A stretch of DNA of 64,000 bases from Echinococcus granulosus (taxonomy: Eukaryota > Platyhelminthes > Cestoda > Cyclophyllidea > Taeniidae), in NCBI RefSeq assembly GCF_000524195.1, contig NW_020170423.1, positions 526,160-590,159 of the forward strand, in the 5' to 3' direction. Each line of letters opens with the position of its first letter. Position 1 is the first letter of the stretch. The notes under the pieces are model-generated. The model saw only the letters and a program-made list of their open reading frames with translations. It was not told the origin of the DNA and ran no database searches. The translations under genes were made by a program, and so were the position numbers. This document shows positions 26,342 to 37,282 of this stretch, piece by piece.

Positions 26342-28931
26342 CGGCAGTCTCCAAATAGTATTTCCTGGTTTCTGATTGGCCAAAGAGTCGTGGGTATTCA
26401 AACCTTGTAAATAAATTGCCTCGATTAAGGTTTAGGTAAAAGATTCAACTCATATACAAGATAAGTTGAACATTTTCAGCCCGGTTAATCAGTTGCGCGC
26501 GACTTTTGAAACCTGATAGTCACTTTTCCGCTTTGAATTTTTACGAGTCCAATTTACTACGGCGCAGAGACAGGAATCTCCTTGACAGCATTTCATTTAC
26601 GGGTCAGATTTTCTCCCTCCTTTCTGCATAGTAAACATGGCAGTGTTTTGGAGGATAGATTGGAAGCTAGTTGTGACGGCAAACTATTCCTCCATCCAGT
26701 CGCCCACCCATCCACCCATCTGGAGCAGAAGACATGTTTTCCACTGTAAAAAAAACAAAACAATGCTTTACTTCTGAAGGGCTGAGGAAAATGCATGTCA
26801 ACCGACCTACCTTATTTCTCATCCTGTAAGCTAATTTATAACTTCAAAAATGTAAGAGATCCCGGCGATTCGTTGCTAATTTGTGTTTAGTTTATACATT
26901 ATTTATCCAGCTTTCTCATCGAAAGAAGAAAGAGGGTAAAAATTAGGCGGTCGAAGCTTTTTCCAGCAAGCTGAAATTTACCGAACGGTTAGAGAAAAAT
27001 TGTTACTTTAGTTTTTCTGTGTTCCATCCAATTTTCTCACAGTTGAGGGAGAGAGAAAGAGATGGCAAATTCTAAAATATCCGTCTACTAGTGTATTTTT
27101 TCCAGCCTCCATAAAGCCGAGATAGGGTGCGGAGGGGGGTAGGGTTATTTTTGGGGATTTTTATGCATACATACAAAATTGATGAAAGGGGATTGTAATC
27201 TGTCTAACTTCACAGGATTAACACCTCCTCGACGAATTGTCGATGCGAACTGAACAGTTCTTAGGCCAAGTTCAAGGACTGCTTTCCAAGGCATCTAGTC
27301 GATTCGATTTGAAAGCATCACTTGTTTTACGTTCTTACATCTAAAACCACTTGAAATAGAAGTGTATTCCGGCATGATTTCATTCATCTCAAAACACCTA
27401 GTGTAAATGTGAGCAAAGGATGTGCCTTTGTTTTAATTGCCACGGAAGGGCGCACTATTTATTTCCTTCCCATTTCCCTTATAGTGAAATGAGTGGGCTT
27501 TATTATTCCAACAGGCTTTTGCTGTCATGTCCATGAAATTGTTTCTAACTTTCGTTTCTTCTCAGCTGGTGACATTTTTTAGAAAATAGGCTAGTCTTTG
27601 CTGCGAAACTGTATCACATCATGAGGGGAATTGTGTAGTGGCTATTAGTTAAGAAGGGCGAAAGCCTCCACACCCATCAAATTTGCATGCCGAGAGCAAC
27701 TGAAAGTTTGACTGTCGAGCCATTGTGGTGGTAGCCGCATTTGTCTGCTGTCAAACTAGTTAGTAGTGGAAGAGGTTGAAGAGGAATTGAAAGTATTGAA
27801 ACCGTTTACACCCATTCACAACGCTTGGCGTGGCGCTTACTCCATTGTTCGAAGGTGAACCCCGTACACATCCTTTCCCGAAAGCTACTTTTGCAAGATA
27901 AGGGTGCCGGTTACTTGATGTGAAGGCGGACAAGACGCATTAAAAAACCGCCTGCAGTGATTTGGCTTTCAGGCAAGACATGCGATGTTTATCACTGGTT
28001 GCGAGGGTACACAACGCGAAAGACAGACGCAGTCTTTGTGGAAAAGGTGTTGCTAGGACTTGCTTTGACGCAAATCGCAGGCAAAAGTGCTTTCAAACTA
28101 GTTAAACAAGCTGAGTGGACACATTAAGGGTAAGGCTACCGTTAAAGCAGGTTTTTGAAGAAGCAAAATTTGTCGCTTACAGTATAAAGTAGCTTTGAGG
28201 CTTGTCACTGCTCCTTGGAATCCCATGAGTGGTGGTTGGATGTCAAACTGATTCGAACCACCTGTGTTTGTACTCCCCTACACGAAGTCACCCGAAAGTC
28301 ACGTCGCTTGAGCCCCAACTCTACACTAAGGGGCTACAAAGCCAAAACTTTTGACTTAAAGGAAAAAGGATGCATTTATAAATAGCGGTATCATAGATTT
28401 CAAATACGAATAGTTCGAGTGGTGCTTAGGTAAAGGAATGTGTCTAACGCCTGAAACAGCTTTGTTACCTGCCCCCAAACGAGTAACGCGTTGCTGCCAA
28501 AGTTGGTTTGTACATTTTCCCGTCTGACATCCCCCACTGGTAGGGAAAAACGATGGGAATACTTCGTTCCCGATTCCATCTTCATAGCTGATAGCCTATT
28601 TGGTTAGCTTTCAGTTTTGCATCTCTGAAAAGTGTTTTAATGCTTCCTTTATTTTGCCCTCATGCTGTGAATTTTTACAATGCCTATAGAAGGAAACAAA
28701 GTGCTGTGCAACACGATTTTTTACATTCCGATTTCCCTGTCACATTATTAATGGTGTAGTAGGGGATTGCGTGTGGGGAAGGTTAGCCTTCCATTTCTAT
28801 TTGCTTACAGGATGTACCAAAGGATCTCAAGCCTGACTATAACGAATAACATCTTAAATATTTGTTTCCTGCTGTGATAACATCCACGCTTCAAATGTTG
28901 GATATAGTTTTACGGTGTCTTTAGAAGGTAG
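26342..28931. other. Intergenic, no recognised gene
   Basis: Open frames are short and unsupported. No RNA gene or known element is recognised. Confidence 0.45.
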
Positions 28932-30014
28932 TATAGCGCGTCGAGACGTTTATTAAACCCTCGAAAGAATATGCATTGCCGACGTCGAGAAGGCCTTGAG
29001 GCTACCAGCATGGTGCGGAGACCGTAGCGCCCAAAAAGATCCTTCAGTGCTAGTGAAACCAAAATGAAGAGTTAAACAAACAGCTATGGTATTACCTAGC
29101 CTCACTCCCACTTTGGGCGGCGCCCCCGGCGCTTCCCTTGGTCGATCTCTCCCAGCGTCCGTCACAGCTTAGTCGAGGCTGTAAGTCATACCCATTAAAT
29201 AACTTCGCCAGTCATCGCATTTGTGTGCAACTGGAAAGATATCCGACTGCAACCCCACTGATCCCTCTCGGCAATGTCACGGGATTTGGAGTTTCCTTCT
29301 GTTTGGGAACTGTAATGGGGGCGAAGGGATAATGTGCTGACCACCACGCATTTCCGTTGCTAATCGTAGGAACAATGGCCTGGAGTGGTTTAAGATGGTT
29401 TCATGGAGGTAATATTTCGCGTCTCTTCCTTCTTGCGACTCTGTCCCCACCTTAGTACTACCCAGCCGCATCTATCTGGGCTTTGTCTAGCTAGCAGAGA
29501 GGTGGAGGAGGTATCGCGTATTCACTTTATTGACATTTTTTATGCAGGAATGGTAGATAGTTCCGTAAATAACTTCCAGACTTTTCGTAACCACGGCTTG
29601 TGTCGCTTCAGTTGTTGATAGCATTTTACCAGACCGCAGCACTGAGGTAGTTGCCGAAGGTGGACGTCAATTTCAGCCCTTTCGGTAGGGGTCGTTACCG
29701 ATTCTCCCACCAGCAGCATGTGCTCTTCTTCCGCCCCACTGAGGTTTATCACCCAGCAGCTAAAATTAAGATTGACGTCCCCCGGAAGCGGTTTTTTTAC
29801 TACTGGCAACAACGTAGCGCCCTAAGACCTCCCTGAAGACGAAAGAGGACAAAATACTAGTACGGAGTATATATTTTCGACGTGAAGGGTGGCTGGTAGG
29901 ATACTAGCACGGCCTGGAGGCCAGCTCACTAGGCGGAGGCACAATGGCACAGGCCCTAAGTGTTACCCTTACCAAAATCCAGAATTAAGCGAACAATCAA
30001 CTTATTGCAATATT
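28932..30014 (+). mobile_element. TRIM-like composite repeat, near full length
   Basis: The best-preserved module-core-module copy (about 1.08 kb). Module 1 runs 28932-29095 ('tatagcgcgtcgagac' to 'tggtattac'). The core runs about 29096-29812: it opens with 'ctagcctcactccc', then 'ggcgcccccggcgcttcccttgg', 'ctgatccctctcggcaatgt', 'tttgggaactgtaatgg', 'attcactttattgacattt', 'cgcttcagttgttgatag' and 'ttcagccctttcggtagggg'. Module 2 runs about 29813-30014 ('cgtagcgccctaagacc' to 'attgcaatatta'). The open frames inside are short and overlap on both strands, so the element looks non-autonomous. Confidence 0.75.
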
Positions 30015-31544
30015 AACTCATCGTAATTATCAAAAGTGACCTTCATTGTGCGACTTCATTTGGCGCAAGGAATTCATTACTAACCACGATCTTCAACTTA
30101 CTGTGGCGCGGATGTAGGGATCTATAGATAACCTCAGCAGGACGGCATAGAAGGGTTAAAGGAAGTGAAATATAACTCATCCATTGGAAAGTAGCAATGG
30201 AGTAAAGTAAGCATCCTAAAAATGACGGTGTGGTGTTTTTAGACATCCTTCTACGTGCTTCTGATACACTGCAGCCACTCTCGAGACCACATCAGTGCCA
30301 TTTTGCAGAAAGTAGTAAGAGACATCTCGAGGATTTCACTGGGAATCGTCCATTAAAGTTCCTGCAAGAGAGGTAATAAGGACGTCTATGCCGAGCACAC
30401 ACTGCACACCAAATGCGAGAAAAGCACCTCCCAAATGTCAACTCCTCCACTTCTAGTCCTGTTGAACTTGGTCAATCGCAACCAAACGGCTTTCATCATT
30501 AGGCGTTGTCGTCTTGAATTCATTACAAAGCAATGCACAGCTACCCCTACTGCAGAGTTCATTCCACTATGGAAGTTATATTGCTGTGACGGTGGGAAAA
30601 AAGGTTTGGCCGAGAAACAAGTAAAAGGAAGGTGTAGCAACGCCAGTAAGATCATGGTCAGGGCCTAAGCACGGTAAGCTGAATGTCACCGGTAAAACAA
30701 GCGGACAGCCACATTTAAGCCTACCTTTCAGCACCGCCTTCTCGACATACAAATGTCATGCTTGATTTAAGTGAAGTCTGCGATAAATCCTCGCGGATTT
30801 CTCCGTCCAAGGGCAGTGTATTCCAAAGCTCCACCTTCCTCAGAATTAACCGTGAAAAGTATCAAAACGCAGACCAGAAACAACAAAGAGTGACAAAATA
30901 TGTTTGGTTCACATATCGATATGCCAGTCTCATTAACATACTTGCTCCATTCTCAATTCGGAGCCTATGGTTTGTGAAGCGATTGTAGAATAATGCTAGC
31001 TAAACTTGACGAATATCTGTGACTCCAAAGCTTCGACTTGTAGCCTTCATGGAGAGAGTAGCATGGGCCTATCAATGGAATTCAACTCTTGCTTTTGCAG
31101 CCTTAGGACCTCCGTTGGGCAGTTTTGCTCTCATCGTCCGTCTTTTCGCATGTCAGTCGCCGTTCGTCTTTAAATTTTTCTTTCAACAAATGGCCTTGAG
31201 ACTACCCACTTGGATTGTGGATAGTCGCTCAGAAATCATGAAAGGAGGATATAGTTCTGAGCTCCAACACAAAGGGCTTAGAGTCAGAAACAAGTTGTGA
31301 GTTTTTTAAAAGAGCTGAAACATATTTTCATGGCATTTATGGGTAAAATTGGATGAACTTGGTGGGTTTTTTCCAAAGAAGTGGGAACTAGTAGTAACCA
31401 TAGAAGGATAATTTTGGGCGAGGCGTGCCACTTTTTTGTTCGGTAAACCGCAAATTGACCTTTGAGTAATTGAAATACTTTATTTGTTTAACTTCTCGTT
31501 TTGGTTTCAAGGGCACTTGTTGCTCCGCCTTTGTACTTCCGCCC
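30015..31544. other. Intergenic, contains a LINE-like remnant
   Basis: Apart from the minus-strand remnant listed separately at 30735-30860, no gene is recognised. Confidence 0.4.
30735..30860 (-). pseudogene. Probable LINE reverse-transcriptase 3'-end remnant
   Basis: On the minus strand a frame reads LRKVELWNTLPLDGEI followed by a Ser/Thr/Lys-rich stretch. The 'W-N-x-L-P' pattern followed by an acidic/Ser-rich segment is typical of the extreme C-terminus of non-LTR retrotransposon ORF2 proteins. No upstream RT catalytic motif was found in the same frame, so this would be a 5'-truncated, decayed copy. The call rests on one short motif and could be chance. Confidence 0.4.
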
Positions 31545-31761
31545 GGGGGGGGGGTATGGCCTTCAAACCACTTTCAACCCTTCCATTGCGGGTTTTCACA
31601 GATTTTTCCATTCGGAGCCGGTGTTTGGTAATGGAAATTAGGGTGATTGTCCTTAGGGATCGAGTTTTCTTTCTGCTGCCACCAACGCAGTGCCCGGAAC
31701 TTTCTTGAAGACGAGGTACTAAGGTACAAGTTAAACAAACAATAAAGATATTATTCGTACA
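31545..31761 (+). mobile_element. TRIM-like repeat, 3' fragment
   Basis: Contains the end of the internal core ('ttcaacccttccattgcggg' near 31577 and 'ctgccaccaacgcag' near 31676), followed by a broken terminal module ('tttcttgaagacgaggtac', 'aagttaaacaaacaat', ending near 'attcgtaca'). The middle of the module is deleted. A G9 run lies just upstream at about 31545-31553. Confidence 0.6.
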
Positions 31762-33389
31762 ACTCCAAGTTGCATAAAGTATATTTTCCTCCTAATTAGC
31801 TTTGCATAAGTCCAACCACTCTTCTGATTTCCTGAGGTGATGTTTTTGTCAGAAGTATCCTTCTCGCATGCAACTTTTACTACTGTTTTTAATCACCAAA
31901 GTTAGTTGTCTTCATTTCTCTGACACCATTTACTCACAGCTCTGAAGGAGGAATGAAACATGAACACCTTATTTGTTATAATAGGGCATTAATGTCCGCT
32001 TCTTTTCACTTCACTAAATTTATCTCTTCAACGGCTGAGTGTCTCCAATTTTCCTTAGTAGGGCCATTCTCTAGACTTTAAAGCATGATTTTTTGATTGC
32101 TTTTGACAAGACAAAAACGACGCATTTTACGTCTATTTGAAACAATTCCAAGGTTATTAGAGTAGATGGTTGACGAGCAGAATGTCGCTTATTCTCCTCC
32201 ACTAACCTATGTCATAAAAATTGCTTAAGTTTTATTACCGACCTATTGGATGGTTCGGCTGGCTACCTGGAGTACACTAGGCATAACTGAGCGTGACGTA
32301 CGACTACTCCACCTTTTTTTCCACTGCACCAATCCTGAAATAATCGGACAGATATGTTGTACGACCTTCCAGCGGCGCTGATCGTATCCGCGTCCTCCCC
32401 TCCCCCCATACCACCCCCCAGGCCTCATGATTGCCCACCACTGCCGTACGCACGAATTCATTCGCTTTTCTGTGTGTACTTTTACAAGTTCAGGGTATGC
32501 GCTTTTCCGGCCTCCAGTGGCATTTATTTTTTTTTGTTTTTGAGCCATTTGATTGAATTTCGAACCCCCAAGAGCAATCGCATTGGCTACTGGAAGGATA
32601 ATTTTAACCCACCAGGTTTGTCGTTCCATTTTATTTCAGAAGCCGCTTTTTGGCTGTGCTTTGATGTCCATTACATTTCGCTGTGGCACAATCACGTTTG
32701 TGACTGGTTCATATCGCAGTTTCGAAATTGTAGCGCTAAAAGCTCAGCATTAACTGTTCCATGTCTGGAGTCGGTGTCCAAATTGAGTCTACAGATTCCC
32801 CCACCTGCTTATAGCAGGACCACCCCGTAGGCACTAACAAAATTTTACTCAACTCCCCTACGAAATATTCCTATTCTATAAATAGACGGTTGAGCGTTCA
32901 ATGAATTCAATGTTTAGCTGTGCAGAAAAATTTCGCCTTCTTATTAGTCGACTAGGCGTTGACCTAACAAGTACGACCGTTGGAAGTCAACAGCAAATGC
33001 ATTGGTTATTAAATAGTTCTGCTTGTTTACCTGCTTCCTTAATAATGGTTAAGTAACCCGAGTGGAATGAAGCAGCCTCGGCGCTAACTCCTCACAGCAC
33101 GACAAAAATAGGGGCGACCTGCAGCCCATTGTCTGCGATGCGCTTTCTGTGCGACCGGGGAGTGGGCACTTTCGCCGACGTAGCGCTGCGAGCTCGATGA
33201 ATAGGAAAGTACAGCGGCACGACTAATAGAAAAGCTTCGGCCGTCGGAAAATACAGAATACGAGTATCTTTTGCAAAGCTAAAATGATAAATCTGACATT
33301 TTTAAAATTGTGTATTGTCAAAATAGTCAACTTGTATCGAACTCTTACCAAGACTCTAAAAAAAGCTTAAAACGGTGCCAAAGAAATAA
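31762..33389. other. Intergenic, no recognised gene
   Basis: A plus-strand open frame at 32354-32830 and an antisense one at 32243-32629 overlap a C-rich stretch near 32395-32440. The apparent proline- or glycine-rich composition comes from that stretch. No family match is evident. Confidence 0.4.
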
Positions 33390-33507
33390 AACTTTGCTGA
33401 AGACGAAAGGAGACGTAATACTCGGGCAGAATGTGTGTATTGTCGGCCTAAAGAAGGGGTGGGAGGGGGCTACTGGCAAGGCCCAGAGGCTCACTATCAG
33501 CATTACA
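33390..33507 (+). repeat. Solo terminal module, truncated
   Basis: 'gctgaagacgaaaggagacgtaatactcgggcagaatgtgt' type block in family order, then 'ggctactggcaaggcccagagg', ending in 'cattaca' at 33501-33507. The start and the 'ggaggtacaatgg' section are missing. Confidence 0.6.
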
Positions 33508-34561
33508 AAAGAAGGCTACAATTTGTGTTATTTTTTTGTTTTCTAGAGTTTCATTCAAACAGTCCTGGAGAAGTTGCAGCAATTTGAACTTCCACGAGAC
33601 AGGCCGAGTCTAAGCGGAACTTAAAGTATTTGTCAGTAGCACCTCTTTGTCTTTTTTGCGTCATCCAATGAGATTTAAAAACACCCTCCTCTCTTACGAT
33701 CCCAGCTTTACTAATAAGTGATTTTAGACATCAAATTTCGTCAAATAAAATAAAATTGACAATCTCTTAAAAAGTTATGATTCTCTTTTCTATCTGTCCA
33801 AAATGTGGCAAACCTGTTCACATGTCGAACTCGGCCGTCGTCACACGGATCGTGTCACGCAGCTCCCACCCCTCGAGTGACTAGAATGGGGCATCACAGT
33901 GTTGGCACTGGAGGAGGTGGTGATTCACGCCGTCTGTCACACAACCTGCTGCATTGGTTGTCACTGCAATAGCTTTAATTTATGGTAAGAGTAATTTTTC
34001 CCCTTATCCCGAATTGAAAGTGGGCAGTAATGCGTTAAATAAACCTTGAGGCGGGTATATATATCGAGTTGGATAGGTCTAAATGATTCCAACAAGCAAG
34101 TTGAAGGTCAATTGCACTTGTTTTGCTTAATAAGCATTGGAGGAATGTTTCCGTGACCTTAGGCTACCACCGCCACCACCAGATGGACGGTGGATTCGCG
34201 GGTGTGTCCATTTAACGGTCGGTTTATTTAATGGCCTTGCAATAAATATACACAGAAGGGAAGTACATTAGCTAGATCACAGCTTGGAACAGACTTTTAC
34301 ATGATGCTTTACCTCCTGTTGCGATCTAGCACTTTGGGTTCCAAAGCGACCAAAAACATTATCGTCGGCAGACACAGTAGACTTGGAATTTAATTGTGGT
34401 AAAATCAAGCTCCAACTTTTTTATTCGTAACATAAAACGCAACCTAATAGTGGAGAAATAGTTGATAGAAAATTGTAAAAAGAAGGATAAAATAATGCCG
34501 GAAGAGGCCTTGAGTAACGGGATTAACTGGAGCTACTTCAAGTGTCCCAGTAAAGTTGAAG
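33508..34561. other. Spacer between two repeat copies
   Basis: Nothing recognised. Confidence 0.4.
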
Positions 34562-34738
34562 TGTAGCGCCCCGCGACATCCCGGAAGACGGGCAAAATAT
34601 GTATTGTCAACGTGGAGAAGGGCTGGAAGCTACTAACATAGCCCGCAGGTCAGGCCCCCTGGGCAAAGGTTCATTAGCGGAACCCCCAAGCGTGCCGTTA
34701 CAAAAAATGGGTGTTAAACAATCAATTAACGTATTACA
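34562..34738 (+). repeat. Solo terminal module, TGTA...TACA ends kept
   Basis: Starts 'TGTAGCGCCCCGCGAC' at 34562 and ends 'TTAACGTATTACA' at 34738. The block 'gggcaaaatatgtattgtc' shows a deletion of about 20 bp relative to the 24983 copy. The rest ('ggctggaagctactaacatagcccg', 'gtgttaaacaatcaattaac') is in order. No target-site duplication is seen. Confidence 0.7.
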
Positions 34739-36852
34739 GGAACTCCAAGCGCGCAGAGGGTGGGGTGAACTAGAAAATTTGAATGGAAGAACCAGTTAAT
34801 AGGCATTAATCATCGAAACGAACTGGTACAAAACATTAAGGTAATTAGCCCTCTATGGATTTGCGATATTCCCATCATCAATTCCCTTGGCAGGTAATAT
34901 GTGTCCTTCTGCCTGCGTTGAGCCCATTTTGAGCGTTAAGCGACTCGCCAAGTTGAATATAAAACCTCCATTAGGGAGAGACCACGTGCCTAAATGCAGA
35001 TGATCCGGTATAGGGAACGACAAGAGGAGTCACATCGGGTGTCGCCGAATTGATTAGGCCAATGAATTGATACATTCCACAGCCCTTGTAAAGAAACTTT
35101 TGTGTTTCTGTATTACAAAAGTAAAATACTGCCTCTCTGTTGACCTACTCAGTTTCTACGTCCTTCACACTAATACAAGCACACAAACCCACTGGATAGG
35201 CGAACCGTTGTCAGGCCAGTCTTTCACCTGTCGTGATTATAGGGTACAAGAGACACCAAGCTCTGAGTGAAAGGGGGCAAAGCAATCATGGCGCAACCGC
35301 TTAGCACTAAGTCGGAAAATGACTCCACTCTTAGTATCAGAAAGAGATTGGAGAAGCTACGAAAGAAAACATATTTTTAATATCGTCACTTGTAACAAAC
35401 CAGAGGTAAAAAAAGGAAAACTCCAATTAGTTACATATTTTATTTGTCTAAGACATCGGAGACTGTTGCCGTTATAGCGGTTAGTCGTTAAGTCAAGTGG
35501 AAACGTAGGACTCAGACAGACAAAATGGAATAACGAAAAGGCTCTTCCTCAAACTGCAGAGAATCAGTTTTCCCTTTACAGGAGAAGTTTGATATTGGGA
35601 TTTTAACTGAATAAATTGGACAAATTGCTAAACTGAATTCCCAAGGTTTGAGTAGGATTAGTTGTAAGAGTAGAAGTACGTCAAGCAAGTGTCATCAGGC
35701 AAGAATTGTCTTCTGCCCTTGTTGATCTGATCAACCGCATTCACCCAGTCCATGTTTTCTCATCATTTTGTCGCTCCTGTGGTTGTAATAGTCTACTAGC
35801 TAAATCATCGTTTGCTTTCAGCACTGTGAATATCGGGAGCACGGATACATTTTTGACAGAGCAACCAACACATCTAACAATACGGCATGTAGATACAGTC
35901 CTTCTATTGCAGAGGCTTTGTATTCCAACTCGTTTGACTTGGATACAGTCTAAAGTCCCTCCTGATTCAGCTTAGTGACCGAAATCTTCGAAGCAGAGTC
36001 AAACTGAGAGAGTAGTGTACGTTCAGTTCAATAACAGCGTCACCACCGAGCACACCATTACGGCCTACATTTATATGTTAAACTACTAGTCCCGTATTAC
36101 GCATATTTCACAAAATTTGCATCATAAAGTTAATCTGAATGTCAGAAAAAGACCCACGCAACTACACATAAACAAGACAGCTCAAGTCGACAAGGTGCCT
36201 CCTAAACAAAAGCGCTACCAAATTTAAAGAAATTCCGCAGTTTTCAATAACCATGATTTCACAACATTATGCCCGGCACAAACCCTTGTTTTGTTTTTGT
36301 AATCGTCACCTAAAGATAATTATAAGTGAACGTGATGGAATTACGCTTGTGAGGGAAGGCAATAATGCTCACATAAGGCAGAAGCTTATTTTTTAAGACG
36401 TATTTTTCGGTTTGAGCTGCTATGCCAAAGATGGCTTGAATGACTATTTTGATCCAAAAGACGGATAAAACTAGGATCATATAAGGTCTTTGAAAAGAAA
36501 GAGAAGGCAAAGTAGAGCTTATGCTTAGAGCAAATAATGGCCAAATCTATGCTACGTTATGCACAGAAAGACAAACTGTTCCAAAAGACTAATAAACGAA
36601 AGGGCACCATTGGGCGTGTAATTAATTATTTAGGCAGGTAGTCATGTAGGTCGTGAACATGGTCATAGGCTACAGTAAAGCTGGAGATTCAGGATTCGAG
36701 CCCTGAGGTCTAGGTGGTGGACTCTTGGAAATGCCATTACTAATCTGCATTCTGACACAGTTTACTGGCAAAAAGCACAGACAGAGGCAACAGGATATCA
36801 ACCCGTAATGATTCGATCTTCTTAAAATTCCTTATTTTGACTTTGTTGGCAG
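34739..36852. other. Intergenic, no recognised gene
   Basis: An open frame at 35706-35975 has no recognisable domain. A perfect pol III B-box-like string (GATTCGAGCCC) lies at 36693-36703, but no tRNA fold could be built around it. Confidence 0.4.
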
Positions 36853-37079
36853 CCAAGATTTCAAATTTACACATCCATGAAGCGGTATGGACGCTGGACC
36901 AAACCAATGGCTTTCCAGCTCTTACATTCGTCGACAGTGCGTATTTTGTCTCAGTACTCTATCTTCTTGCAACTTTTGCTTTGTTACTGCTGTCATTATT
37001 TATGAATACAGAAGAACTAACATTCGAAATTACTCCCGAAAATTACACGCCTAAAATAACCAGATTTTTCCTATATTAA
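36853..37079 (+). other. Candidate terminal exon with one membrane segment
   Basis: An open frame follows a good-looking acceptor (tttgttggcag, ending 36852) and runs in phase 1 to a TAA at 37077-37079. It would encode about 75 residues with one strongly hydrophobic segment (VSVLYLLATFALLLLSLFM), then an acidic/polar tail. No upstream exon or family match was found. It may be the last exon of an unidentified gene, or chance. It ends about 200 bp before the palmitoyltransferase start. Confidence 0.3.
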
Positions 37080-37282
37080 ATGGCGAAAGTATTGTAAAAT
37101 ATAAAAATTATGTGACCTGCATAAAAAAATTTTTTAATGATATAAAAATCAGGTGTTTTTACAGTCGAACAACAAACAGTCTTTTTCTTTCACACATTAT
37201 TTGTCTGCCTGATATGAATCAGGCGCTGTAAATGAAAGTCCGATGAAAATGAAGTAGCGTCTGCTTGTGTTCGAGAAGCATA

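Noticed and set aside
32243..32629. Minus-strand frame with Gly/Arg-rich segment resembling an RGG region
   Set aside because: The composition is produced by a C-rich tract on the plus strand, and the overlapping plus frame is equally long.
36640..36715. Possible tRNA or tRNA-derived SINE (B-box GATTCGAGCCC)
   Set aside because: The T-arm-like hairpin has an 8-nt loop, no pairing acceptor stem was found and no convincing A box lies at the right distance.
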